From a virus: 30,986 bases of DNA. Positions 8,501 through 15,478 of this stretch are shown here, in pieces. Location: the IMG/VR virus record IMGVR_UViG_3300008050_000183, positions 1 to 30,986 of that record. The stretch is one strand, 5' to 3'. Below the pieces are notes generated by a model. The model was given only the letters and a program-made list of their open reading frames with translations. It was not told the origin of the DNA and did not search any database. The translations under genes were made by a program, and so were the position numbers. Positions within the stretch are counted from its first letter, which is position 1. Each line of letters opens with the position of its first letter.

Positions 8501-10032
8501 TGGCAACTACCTTCTTAACTAATTGGCAGTCATTGAGCCCTTCTGTGTCAAATAGTTGGGTAGATTTAGACGTATCATCTCATGTCTCTGCTTCTGCCAC
8601 AGGTATCATCTTGAAGATGATAAACACCAGTGGGTCCTCTAAGAACTTCGGCTTTCGTAATAACGGTTCTACTGATGCCCGTAACCAGCAAATGGCGAAT
8701 GGGCAGTGGGTTAGTTTCAGTGTAGGTATTGATGGCTCCGGATTGTGTGAAATGCTCCTTCAGTGGGGTTGGTCAGGCAGTTGTTATCTGGTTGGATACT
8801 ATGAAGGTGAGGCTACTTTTAATGTAGATGCTGATGACCTCTCTATAGGGACTACGGGTGCCTGGACAGATGTTGATATATCCAGCGAAACAGGAGGAGA
8901 GACAGCTCTAGCAGCTCTTTTAGAGGCTAGGTGGAACGGGTTTGGAACCACTGCAGACTTCGGTCTAAGGATGAACGGTTCTACCGATGACCGCTATGTT
9001 GATAATGTCCAGCTCCATAATGGTGCCATAGTTGGTGTAGACGGTAGCGAGATATTTGAGCATTACATTGGAAACACTAATGTAGATATATTTCTGTTAG
9101 GATGGATGACAGATAATGTCACCATGCATACTGATGCAACTGATCGGTCAACCTCTACAACCGGGTCCTACCAGGCAATAACAAGTCCTGATGCTGATGC
9201 TGACGGTGCCATTTATGAATGTATAGGAGGTACTTCTGGGGATTTAGGTCTCAGAGGATTAAGTCAGACTACCGACTTAACAGATGCTTTTGCTCATAAC
9301 TTCTCTATTGAGAAATGTGATACAGGACAGTGTGAACAGTATATTACAAACACTGCTGTAGACATATTTGAGACAGGCTGGATAGGTACAGCTTCTGGTG
9401 GTACTACCGTAGAGGCTATAACCGATACGTTGGTGATTACGGAGAACAATGCCTCTATAAAGGCTGACACCTCTTTATCTGCCACTACCGAGAGTTTAGC
9501 ACTAACTGCGTATAACGCATCAGTGAATGCTGAAACGTCTGTAGCCGCTACTTCTGATACATTAGTTCTAACGGAGCACAATGCCACTGTCTTTGTAGAC
9601 AGAGAAATATCGGCAACTACTTCTACCTTAGTTCTGACAGAGTATCCTGCATCTATAGCTACAGGAGCCGCTGTTAATGCTACTACTGTAGGGCTTACTC
9701 TTACGGAGCATAATGCTTCTGTTAACGCCTCTACTAATGTAGAAGCCTCTATAGATGCTCTCCTTTTAACAGAGTATGCTGCTTCTGTATCTACAGGGGT
9801 TATAGTCAGTGCAGGGTCAGATAGTTTAGTTTTAACTCCCTACCCTGTCTCTATTGTAGCTAATGTAGAAGTACAAGCTACAGCAGATGCTTTAGTTATT
9901 ACAACCTATCAGGCTACAATAGTAAATGCTGTCCCTGCCTATCTAATAGATGGGGTTAGTAATAAAGTTATATCTTCTGATTATGGATCAATTAAGATGT
10001 ATGGTAATGGAGAGAACTGGTTCACTCTGTAG
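8500..10032 (+). CDS. Fibre/adhesion-type protein: three beta-domain repeats plus eight 22-residue repeats
   Basis: The first ~300 of 510 residues hold three copies of a ~95-residue beta-rich unit. Landmarks are WVDLDVS / WTDVDIS, FGFRNNGSTDAR / FGLRMNGSTDDR, VGIDGSGLCE / VGVDGSEIFE, and CYLVGYY / DIFLLGW; the third copy is the most diverged. From about residue 306 to 481 there are eight tandem 22-residue units of the form A-T-x-D-x-L-x-L-T-E-Y-x-A-S-V (bases 9,415-9,942). The last ~30 residues are unique (LIDGVSNKVISSDYGSIKMY). Repeated beta units after a structural N-terminus and position just before the lysis genes suggest a surface-exposed fibre or adhesion protein. There is no signal peptide or catalytic motif. 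The specific role is inferred. Confidence 0.65.
   Translation: MATTFLTNWQSLSPSVSNSWVDLDVSSHVSASATGIILKMINTSGSSKNFGFRNNGSTDARNQQMANGQWVSFSVGIDGSGLCEMLLQWGWSGSCYLVGYYEGEATFNVDADDLSIGTTGAWTDVDISSETGGETALAALLEARWNGFGTTADFGLRMNGSTDDRYVDNVQLHNGAIVGVDGSEIFEHYIGNTNVDIFLLGWMTDNVTMHTDATDRSTSTTGSYQAITSPDADADGAIYECIGGTSGDLGLRGLSQTTDLTDAFAHNFSIEKCDTGQCEQYITNTAVDIFETGWIGTASGGTTVEAITDTLVITENNASIKADTSLSATTESLALTAYNASVNAETSVAATSDTLVLTEHNATVFVDREISATTSTLVLTEYPASIATGAAVNATTVGLTLTEHNASVNASTNVEASIDALLLTEYAASVSTGVIVSAGSDSLVLTPYPVSIVANVEVQATADALVITTYQATIVNAVPAYLIDGVSNKVISSDYGSIKMYGNGENWFTL
9415..9942. repeat. Eight in-frame tandem 66-nt units in the fibre gene
   Basis: Units begin at 9415, 9481, 9547, 9613, 9679, 9745, 9811 and 9877, each exactly 66 nt with no indels. 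Each encodes a 22-residue unit with the core L-x-L-T-E-Y/H-x-A-S-V. Nucleotide copies have diverged while the period and reading frame are kept, pointing to selection on the protein repeat. Confidence 0.85.
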
Positions 10033-10039
10033 GTGATTT

Positions 10040-10636
10040 ATGAAGAGACTATTCTTCGTTATATTAATGATGGTAAGTTCTGCCGTATTAGGCATATCTA
10101 AAATAGAAAGAGAACTTATCTATGACGAAGGATTGTCATTCCACTCGTACTTAGACAGTCTAGGGAATCTTACAGGAGGAGTAGGACATCTTCTTGTAGG
10201 GGAAGAGGCAGAGGAATACCCTCTAGGAGCCTCTATATCTCCTTCTAAGGCACGTTCTTGGTTTGAGAGTGACCTAGGTAAGGCTGAGGCTATAGTGGCT
10301 GAGATAGCCCCTAATGCCCCTCTAGAGGTGAAAGAGATATTGACTAATATGGCTTTTAACTTAGGAAGGGATAAACTGATGGGGTTTGAGAGAATGCTAT
10401 CACACATTAAAGCAGAGGATTACAACAATGCATGTAAAGAAATGCAAGACAGTCTTTGGGCCACTCAGGTACCTAATCGTGCTGGTCGTCTTATTACAAG
10501 GATGTGCAGCTTTGAATCCAGTAAGCACAGTGACAGATCTTCTGAATCCGAACAAGCCAAGCTTATCTGTCGATACGGAATTCGTTTCTGGGGGGAAAGA
10601 GGAGACTGTAAACACACAAGTAGGTACCACTTCTAA
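10040..10636 (+). CDS. Endolysin: T4-lysozyme-like muramidase with N-terminal export signal
   Basis: Residues 1-20 (MKRLFFVILMMVSSAVLG) are a positively charged hydrophobic segment, either a cleaved Sec signal or a signal-anchor-release segment. The muramidase domain follows directly: E30 (YDEG), D39 (YLDS) and T45 (LTGGVGH) have exactly the Glu-9-Asp-6-Thr spacing of T4 lysozyme. ILTNMAFNLGR and VPNRAGRLITRM are shared with the virion lysozyme at 6,231-7,115. The core ends near residue 158. The last ~40 residues (Ser/Arg/Cys-rich) come from DNA that also encodes the spanin in another frame, so they may be poorly constrained. AGGTGA precedes the ATG. The protein degrades peptidoglycan during lysis. 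Confidence 0.88.
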   Translation: MKRLFFVILMMVSSAVLGISKIERELIYDEGLSFHSYLDSLGNLTGGVGHLLVGEEAEEYPLGASISPSKARSWFESDLGKAEAIVAEIAPNAPLEVKEILTNMAFNLGRDKLMGFERMLSHIKAEDYNNACKEMQDSLWATQVPNRAGRLITRMCSFESSKHSDRSSESEQAKLICRYGIRFWGERGDCKHTSRYHF

Positions 10637-10790
10637 AACTACTCAAGAAGCAGAAGTGATTAATAATAAAACCATTAACGAGACAGATCCTTTTCTCCTT
10701 CTAATGTTGGTATTAGGTTGGATACTTCCTTCTCCTATGGAGATATGGAAGGGGATTACTGGCACATTACGAAGGAAAAGAGATGAGTAA
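10428..10790 (+). CDS. Spanin: lipoprotein with C-terminal membrane segment (u-spanin type)
   Basis: I chose the ATG at 10,428 because GAGG lies about 9 nt upstream; an upstream TTG at 10,386 is in frame but less convincing. The 120-residue product has a basic N-terminus, a hydrophobic segment and a lipobox LLQGC with the acylated Cys at residue 26. A Ser/Thr/Asn-rich periplasmic linker follows, then a hydrophobic segment near the C-terminus (PFLLLMLVLGWILP, ~88-101) and a basic tail. An N-terminal lipid anchor plus a C-terminal inner-membrane segment is the layout of unimolecular spanins such as T1 gp11, which fuse inner and outer membranes in the last step of lysis. The first 209 nt lie inside the endolysin gene in the +1 frame. 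Confidence 0.72.
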   Translation: MHVKKCKTVFGPLRYLIVLVVLLQGCAALNPVSTVTDLLNPNKPSLSVDTEFVSGGKEETVNTQVGTTSKTTQEAEVINNKTINETDPFLLLMLVLGWILPSPMEIWKGITGTLRRKRDE

Positions 10791-11151
10791 TAGAGGAGGC
10801 AATAAGAGGGGAACACTGCCCGATTGGGTGAGTGCTTTATTTGCAGGAGCTATGGCTATAGGGAGTGGTGCTGGAGTGTATGCCACATTGACTAGTGACA
10901 TAGAGCATAATGTGGTAGAGATTGCTAATATTAAGCATGAACTAAAAGTGTATAACGCGCTTGTGGAAGAGTCTAGGGACTTGATTCAGAAACTTAGTAC
11001 AGACGTTGCAGTTACTAAAGCAGAGGTCAAGACTCTAAAAAAGACACAAGAGGCGGCAATAAGGGCAATCGAGCGCATGTCGGTCTCAGCAGAGAAGCTA
11101 ACGATAGCCATAGCTCGGTTAGAAGAACGAATTCGTAAGGGGAAAGTGTAA
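10783..11151 (+). CDS. Small membrane protein with coiled coil, candidate holin or i-spanin
   Basis: This 122-residue protein has a polar basic N-terminus (MSNRGGNKRGTLPDW), one hydrophobic segment at ~15-37 (VSALFAGAMAIGSGAGVYAT) and a long charged helical region to the C-terminus with heptad-like spacing (ELKVYNALVEESRDLIQKL). One N-terminal membrane span followed by a coiled coil fits inner-membrane spanins, and some holin-like proteins look similar. No other multi-span holin is visible in the lysis block, so a holin role is a real alternative. It overlaps the spanin gene by 8 nt, with an AAGGA-type ribosome-binding site, and the next gene by 1 nt. The lysis role rests on position and topology. 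Confidence 0.6.
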   Translation: MSNRGGNKRGTLPDWVSALFAGAMAIGSGAGVYATLTSDIEHNVVEIANIKHELKVYNALVEESRDLIQKLSTDVAVTKAEVKTLKKTQEAAIRAIERMSVSAEKLTIAIARLEERIRKGKV

Positions 11152-11444
11152 TGCCTAAGAAGGGAGAGTTCAAGAAGGGGGCTAAGCCTGACTCCGTGAG
11201 ACAGAGGAAATATAATTCAACTGCTGCTCAAAAGAAAAGGAGGGCTGCTAGGAATGCTGCAAGGAAGACAATGGAGAAGAAGGGAGCTGTTAAGAAGGGT
11301 GACGGTAAGGACGTAGACCATAAGAAGAAAGGGAAAGCTAATGGAAAGCTTTCTAACTCCAAGAAGAACCTTAGAGTGAAGAGTAAGAGTGCTAACAGGG
11401 CTGATAATAGAGGTACTGGTGGTAGAAAGAAAAAGAAGAAGTAG
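11151..11444 (+). CDS. Small highly basic protein with HNH-like core
   Basis: About a third of the 97 residues are Lys or Arg. Residues ~50-85 contain GDGKDVDHKKKGKANGKLSN followed by KKNLRVKSKSANR. That pattern (D-x-D-H, then a Gly/Asn turn, then N-L-R-V ... N-R) matches the beta-beta-alpha core of HNH endonucleases that end in 'DHxDGxxxNNxxxNLR'. The usual N-terminal zinc-binding or specificity parts are missing, so it could be a minimal nuclease or a DNA-binding protein derived from one. It is the last gene of the plus-strand block, overlapping the previous stop (TAATG) and followed by a terminator. Related short basic proteins occur in other aquatic phages; their function is unknown to me. 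Confidence 0.6.
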   Translation: MPKKGEFKKGAKPDSVRQRKYNSTAAQKKRRAARNAARKTMEKKGAVKKGDGKDVDHKKKGKANGKLSNSKKNLRVKSKSANRADNRGTGGRKKKKK

Positions 11445-11449
11445 CCTAG

Positions 11450-11482
11450 AAGGGAGAAGCTTAATTGCCTCTCCCTTTTTTT
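11450..11482 (+). terminator. Rho-independent terminator ending the late (plus-strand) operon
   Basis: AAGGGAGA pairs with TCTCCCTT around a short loop, followed by a run of seven T (11,476-11,482). The T-run lies on the plus-strand side only, so it should mainly stop transcription coming from the virion and lysis genes, just before the converging minus-strand operon. Confidence 0.85.
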
Positions 11483-11487
11483 ATTGT

Positions 11488-11682
11488 CTAATCATCGGTT
11501 ATTAAGAACTTGTCAGAGCACTTGTTCAGGCTGGCGTATACGGTTGCAGAGGCATACTTGCTAACATAGCAGTAGCACCTTCCTTTGTCTGATACACGGC
11601 CATCTCTCATAACGTCTTGGACTAAAGACAGAACAACATCATCAGGAGTTTTACTTTTATTTTCAATTATGATCTTACTCAT
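11488..11682 (-). CDS. Conserved small phage protein of unknown function
   Basis: This is the last gene of the minus-strand replication operon. It is 64 residues long, with an ATG overlapping the upstream stop (ATGA) and GAGGAGG just before it. The sequence has a helical N-terminus (TPDDVVLSLVQDVMRDGRVS) and then a beta-like part with GRCYCYVSKY, ATVYASLNKCSDKFLITDD. The pattern 'GRxSxxGxxYCY ... NKxSDxF' is familiar from many phage genomes as a small uncharacterised protein. There is no signal peptide or enzyme motif. Function is unknown; a regulatory or host-takeover role would be a guess. Confidence 0.6.
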   Translation of the reverse strand: MSKIIIENKSKTPDDVVLSLVQDVMRDGRVSDKGRCYCYVSKYASATVYASLNKCSDKFLITDD

Positions 11683-11894
11683 TCTACCTCCTCACACATT
11701 TCTACTCTCCCCGTAGGGAAGCTGCTAAGCACCCCTACCCACCTACTAGAACAATCCCAACTACCTACATCATCTCCTACCTGATATTTATAGTCCTTCA
11801 TAAAAGTCATAACACTGCACCCGCTAAGTAGTAGGGCAGTAACCACCAGCACACCCATCCTCTGCATCAATCTCATCGAAGCTGTTATATTCAT
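11679..11894 (-). CDS. Small lipoprotein overlapping the 3' end of the RNR gene
   Basis: This 71-residue protein starts at ATG 11,894, with AGAGGAG 9 nt upstream; later in-frame ATGs lack as good a site. The N-terminus is a signal sequence with lipobox LLSGC (acylated Cys at residue 26). Ser follows the Cys, and with no Asp there, sorting to the outer membrane is expected in a Gram-negative host. The mature part is only ~46 residues, rich in Gly/Val/Ser with two further Cys (SWDCSSRW, VEMCEEVE). The first 71 nt lie inside the RNR coding sequence in another frame. It is encoded with replication genes rather than lysis genes. Small phage lipoproteins such as T5 Llp block receptors against superinfection; that role here is inference only. 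Confidence 0.6.
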   Translation of the reverse strand: MNITASMRLMQRMGVLVVTALLLSGCSVMTFMKDYKYQVGDDVGSWDCSSRWVGVLSSFPTGRVEMCEEVE

Positions 11895-13863
11895 CTATAT
11901 TAACTCCTCTAATCCTTCCAACATATTCTTCATACTGCTCTCTGGTAACAGGCTGCTGGGGCAGATAATCGTAACCAAGATCACTAGCTGTCTTAGTAGG
12001 ATCAGTACGATACAAGAAAGATACGCCAACGTAGCAATCCCAATTGCTGAGAAGCCAATCAATAATTGCTTCAACTTCCGAGGGGTCGTAGGAAATTGTA
12101 ACTGACGTATTCTGTTGAGTCCAGTGTTGCTGATACTTCTTATAGCGTTCCAACTGCGTAATAGCACTTTCAAGGTTCACCTCCACACCGTCTACTGTGT
12201 CAAACTCTACATCCTCATAGGATACAGGGAATACAACTAACATTGCTTCGGGGTTAGTAGGATGAGACCTTACGTCATAACCTGCTGTTCTTAGAGGTTC
12301 TAAGAGAGGATCATGTATCCCGAAGTTAATAGTTTCAAAGATATACTTAGCAAGAGGTTTGTGAATACCACAAGTAGTATCCATTATCTTACTAAGAGTC
12401 CCTGAAGGTTTAACTGTTGTTACGTTCTTAGGCTTAGGCATGTTAAGCTCATCAGCCATGCCAAAGGCTGCTGAAGTAGCTATACGTTGCATATGCTCAA
12501 GGTCGTAGTCTGTGAGATCATCACGTTTGCATATACCAGTAAGGCCAACGCCACAAAGACGAAGAAATTCATTATTAAGATGCCAAGCTTCTTGTAACAT
12601 GCCATCTTTGAGGTTGACACAGGTCTGTCTATAATTAGCCCTAGCAGCAATGTAAAGACACCGCTCAAGACCAGCGCTATCGTGGCTAAACTTTCCAATG
12701 TCTACCTCCGTTAAGTTACAGAAAGACTTATCTCCAAGAAGTATTTCAGCACAAGGATTAACTCCATAAAACCAAGGAGCGCGTTTCCTTGCAGCAGCCC
12801 CGTTAATGAATCCTGGCTCAGACCCTCCTGACTTCTGCATGAGAGAAAAGATGTTACTAAGTTCCTCCCTAGTTGGTATACTATTAAACAGAAGGCTATT
12901 GTTAGACTGGTCACGTTGTCCTTCTCCTCTGTTAAAACAATCTTTCTTAGCTACAGCAAACTCTTTCCACTCAGGCTCATCTACAGCAAACAGACATATC
13001 TCTGCACTTCTACGAGTTGAGAGGATAGTGCCTAGCCAGTTAACTAAGTCTAGTATATCTATCCGTGTTAATAGAGACCCCGCTCTACGGTTAAGTAGTT
13101 TACAAATTCCTTCAATTGCTGTAACGAGTGAGACATCTCCTGAAGATATCCATCCATAACCTCGCAGTCTTGCTCCTGCACCTCTAATCTCCGTAGTATC
13201 AATGACAAGCTTTCTAGCTCTCTCCTTACCTGCCAGTAGCTTCCCAATAGCTTTAGCCCATGACTCGGCAGAATCTCCGATCTTAATGGTCCAGGTACCA
13301 TCTACAAAACTCTCCTCATTCTCTTCTTGTCCTCGATCGTCCTTACCTCTCTCACTCCTCTTAAATTCTATTTCAGGAATTACTTGAGAGAACCCATTAA
13401 GAGTCCCAATAGTAGGACTGAAACCAACACCACACCCATTAAGAAGGAGCCATAACGCATCAACACAGTCATAAACCGTTTGAATACGAAGGAAAGAACA
13501 ATTGAACATAGAAGCTTCCCTTGTGCGAGAAATTTCTGTACCGCCCAACCAAAGTGTTCTCCCCGACATTGAGGCTTTTCTTGTGAGCATGAGCTGCCTG
13601 AGTTCTTCCAGCTCCTCTCTTTGTTCTGGCAGGAGGGCACTTCCTTGTGCTCTCTCCCACAACCACACTTGATGTTGTATAACCCTTTCAACTGTCTGCT
13701 CCCATGATTCAAAGACCTTTCCTTCGTGGTCTAGGTTCCTATTGTACGTTCTACGAGTAACTATCTCTGCTCTTGCACTAGGTTGATACTTCAAATAGTG
13801 ATCCCCATCATTTCCATTCTGTCCTATCGGTCCAATTCTTTCTTCATCTGGCCACTCAAGCAA
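11824..13863 (-). CDS. nrdJ: Adenosylcobalamin-dependent (class II) ribonucleotide reductase, monomeric type
   Basis: This 679-residue enzyme reduces ribonucleotides to deoxyribonucleotides for phage DNA synthesis using coenzyme B12. Key features: NCSF (C122) and FCNL (C382), the redox pair; NPCAEI (C371 thiyl-radical Cys, with N369 and E373); TVKPSGTLS in the substrate loop; and a C-terminal shuttle pair C671/C676 in GCAGGYC. SMFNCSF and LLNGCGVGFSP are typical of the monomeric class II group (Lactobacillus RTPR, 739 residues), which this slightly shorter protein resembles. No small radical subunit is present or needed. The start is probably TTG 13,863, with GGAG about 10 nt upstream, overlapping the glutaredoxin-like gene by 8 nt. 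Its C-terminal coding region contains the start of the lipoprotein gene. Confidence 0.93.
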   Translation of the reverse strand: MLEWPDEERIGPIGQNGNDGDHYLKYQPSARAEIVTRRTYNRNLDHEGKVFESWEQTVERVIQHQVWLWERAQGSALLPEQREELEELRQLMLTRKASMSGRTLWLGGTEISRTREASMFNCSFLRIQTVYDCVDALWLLLNGCGVGFSPTIGTLNGFSQVIPEIEFKRSERGKDDRGQEENEESFVDGTWTIKIGDSAESWAKAIGKLLAGKERARKLVIDTTEIRGAGARLRGYGWISSGDVSLVTAIEGICKLLNRRAGSLLTRIDILDLVNWLGTILSTRRSAEICLFAVDEPEWKEFAVAKKDCFNRGEGQRDQSNNSLLFNSIPTREELSNIFSLMQKSGGSEPGFINGAAARKRAPWFYGVNPCAEILLGDKSFCNLTEVDIGKFSHDSAGLERCLYIAARANYRQTCVNLKDGMLQEAWHLNNEFLRLCGVGLTGICKRDDLTDYDLEHMQRIATSAAFGMADELNMPKPKNVTTVKPSGTLSKIMDTTCGIHKPLAKYIFETINFGIHDPLLEPLRTAGYDVRSHPTNPEAMLVVFPVSYEDVEFDTVDGVEVNLESAITQLERYKKYQQHWTQQNTSVTISYDPSEVEAIIDWLLSNWDCYVGVSFLYRTDPTKTASDLGYDYLPQQPVTREQYEEYVGRIRGVNIDEYNSFDEIDAEDGCAGGYCPTT

Positions 13864-14074
13864 GTCGTAGTTTCTCCATTATCTCGTTAGCTCCTGTAAT
13901 CGTTCTATTGTCTACAATAAGAGTAGGAACACTTCGTACCCTATGAGCTGCTATAAGTATCTGAGCACTTTCATCAGCAGTACTAAGGATCTGTACTCCC
14001 TCAATCTTATTGTCTTCTATAAAACTCTTAATAGCGATACATGGTGCACATTCGCTACTAGTCAGCAATATCAT
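13856..14074 (-). CDS. Glutaredoxin/thioredoxin-like protein
   Basis: This is a short thioredoxin-fold protein with a CAPC active site immediately after the first strand (MILLTSSECAPC) and the family's cis-Pro region (VRSVPTLIVDN). I place the start at ATG 14,074, preceded by GGAG at 6 nt, giving 72 residues; an upstream TTG would add eight residues without a better ribosome-binding site. It lies directly upstream of the ribonucleotide reductase and overlaps it, so the natural role is electron donor to the RNR C-terminal Cys pair. CAPC is closer to NrdH/glutaredoxin-type than thioredoxin CGPC sites. Confident on fold, inferred on partner. Confidence 0.82.
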   Translation of the reverse strand: MILLTSSECAPCIAIKSFIEDNKIEGVQILSTADESAQILIAAHRVRSVPTLIVDNRTITGANEIMEKLRLA

Positions 14075-14351
14075 TTTCTTCTCCGTATTCAAGTTCAATT
14101 AACAGATCAACATAATGCTTAATCTTCTTCAAATCCTCTACTCCGTTCTTGTCCTTATAACGAGTAGCATACTTAACTATGTTAGACTGGCAGTAGTTGA
14201 GTTTGTTCTTCATGCAGTATTCAATAGGCTGGATAGGGTAGTCTTTATAGTGACTACCTCCTACTTGTACCTGTGTAGCCGGTACTCTTATTTCCATCCC
14301 TGGACAGACTAAGGAGCTGTCCTTCTCATAAGGTACATCTATTGCGGGCAT
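14058..14351 (-). CDS. DUF3310-family protein
   Basis: This 97-residue protein has a clear DUF3310 core at ~31-86: VQVGGSHYKDYPIQPIEYCM, then NIVKYATRYKDKNGVEDLKK and IKHYVDLLIELE. The family is very common in phages; in T7 the nucleotide kinase gp1.7 contains such a domain, and its small stand-alone forms are uncharacterised. The N-terminal 30 residues (with VCPGMEIRVPATQ) are less conserved. The ATG is preceded by GGAG about 8 nt upstream. It sits between the phosphoesterase/hypothetical pair and the glutaredoxin-RNR pair, consistent with a role in nucleotide metabolism, but no catalytic residues can be named. Confidence 0.85.
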   Translation of the reverse strand: MPAIDVPYEKDSSLVCPGMEIRVPATQVQVGGSHYKDYPIQPIEYCMKNKLNYCQSNIVKYATRYKDKNGVEDLKKIKHYVDLLIELEYGEENDIAD

Positions 14352-14526
14352 ACAATATCTCCATTGCTCTTAATAGTGTTTTCCAGTAAGGGTCAGACCA
14401 GTCCATTACTTGAGAGTAGCAGATAGTCTCAACCCCTTCTAGCCATAAGTTAAACTCTTTTGGCTTATGTTTAATGGTGTAAACTAGAGCCACTCTTTCA
14501 TCAGATACTTCAGGCTCAACTCGCAA
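14326..14526 (-). CDS. Hypothetical small protein
   Basis: This 66-residue protein starts at TTG 14,526, supported by a strong GGAGGAG 7 nt upstream. The first part overlaps the end of the metallophosphoesterase gene by 43 nt and the 3' end overlaps the DUF3310 gene. It is not recognised. The sequence has a beta-like first half (VALVYTIKHKPKEFNLWLEG) and a C-terminal helix (WKTLLRAMEILYARNR). There is no signal peptide or metal motif. The good ribosome-binding site is the main reason to believe it is translated. Confidence 0.5.
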   Translation of the reverse strand: MRVEPEVSDERVALVYTIKHKPKEFNLWLEGVETICYSQVMDWSDPYWKTLLRAMEILYARNRCTL

Positions 14527-15266
14527 AGGTCAGCTCCTCCATCATGTACTTCATTAAGCATAAGACAACCTCTCCAATGACTAGCATTTCCCTGCGGCCC
14601 CATATAGTCCTCATCATGTTGATAGAAGCTACCTGCTGCTATTCCCATTCTACAGGTACCATCAGAGAGGAAATGCTTAGCACTCTTCAATCCCTGGGTA
14701 TGTCCTTGTACGAATGAAAAGCCACAGTTCTTGAGCTGCGTATCCATCATACCACCTAACGGCCCCTTCTTAGCTGAATGAGGGTTAGTGAAGTAGTGAG
14801 AGAAAGCAATACCTCCCATCTTTACAATAGAGAGAAAAGGGTAATCCTCCCAGCCAAACTTAACAAGTTCAGCATCCTCTCCTGACATCATACCAGCCAG
14901 CCTGGGATCGTTCTCAATGAACCGCTTACATCGTACAGCAGGATCGTGGTTACCAGTTAGATACACCATCCTTGGATAGTATCTAGACCTGTGGCCTGTT
15001 ACGAGCTTCCTCTGCTCCTTCCACAATGGCCCTAGGAGCTTCTCCATGCCCTCCTGACCAGCTTCTATGTCATCCCTGTACCTCAGCCCTTCCCACTCCA
15101 TACTCCCCTTCTGAGTGAATACGGAGAGACTGGGCATGTCCCAGTGATCTCCTAGGTGAACAATAACATCAGGCTTCTTCTCTGCTATGTAGTTACCTGC
15201 TGCTTCTAGATGTTCTAAAGGAACTCCTGGCTTTACCTGGGTATCAGGTATTACAAATATCCTCAT
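14484..15266 (-). CDS. Calcineurin-like metallophosphoesterase
   Basis: This 260-residue enzyme carries the ordered metal-binding motifs of the calcineurin-like superfamily: PDTQ (D8, with Gln10 where His is usual), GDHWD (D40), GNHD (N106/H107), SHYF (H157) and GHTQ (H189). The DxQ form is common in phage members. The superfamily includes nucleases (Mre11/SbcD, lambda phosphatase) and phosphatases; the substrate cannot be told from motifs. Surrounding replication and nucleotide genes favour a nucleic-acid or nucleotide substrate. The ATG start overlaps the preceding small gene by 23 nt. Confidence 0.88.
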   Translation of the reverse strand: MRIFVIPDTQVKPGVPLEHLEAAGNYIAEKKPDVIVHLGDHWDMPSLSVFTQKGSMEWEGLRYRDDIEAGQEGMEKLLGPLWKEQRKLVTGHRSRYYPRMVYLTGNHDPAVRCKRFIENDPRLAGMMSGEDAELVKFGWEDYPFLSIVKMGGIAFSHYFTNPHSAKKGPLGGMMDTQLKNCGFSFVQGHTQGLKSAKHFLSDGTCRMGIAAGSFYQHDEDYMGPQGNASHWRGCLMLNEVHDGGADLCELSLKYLMKEWL

Positions 15267-15420
15267 AAGGAACCCCTCTCTCTTTTAAAGTGGATTGTAG
15301 CTTAGAAAAGGCTAGCTTCCTCTCTACTGGCCCTATCAATCTGAAGTATTCAAGAAGAGTAGCTGTACCTCTAGCACTCATCAAACCGTCCTTAGTGTGA
15401 TCTTCTATGATGTTAGCCAT
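15244..15420 (-). CDS. Hypothetical small protein
   Basis: I place the start at ATG 15,420 because AGAGGTG lies just upstream; the open frame extends further to a TTG at 15,513 without such a site. This gives 58 residues: MANIIEDHTKDGLMSARGTA and a C-terminal helical stretch (GPVERKLAFSKLQSTLKERG). It is not recognised, with no motif, signal or membrane segment. It lies between the HNH endonuclease and the metallophosphoesterase, overlapping the latter by 23 nt, so the two are probably coupled. Confidence 0.5.
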   Translation of the reverse strand: MANIIEDHTKDGLMSARGTATLLEYFRLIGPVERKLAFSKLQSTLKERGVPYEDICNT

Positions 15421-15478
15421 CACCACACCTCTATTACGATGACGAGATTCCTCTTCTATAAAGAATAAGGGGTAGCCA

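Noticed and set aside
9415-9942. CRISPR-like array
   Set aside because: The 66-nt units are contiguous, in frame and coding, without spacers.
10428-10790. Frameshift linking endolysin and spanin into one protein
   Set aside because: The endolysin core is complete, and the second frame has its own ATG, ribosome-binding site, lipobox and C-terminal membrane segment.
12806-13159. Plus-strand open frame of 117 codons inside the RNR region
   Set aside because: It is opposite a confidently identified gene, with low-complexity Ser/Leu-rich composition and no ribosome-binding site.
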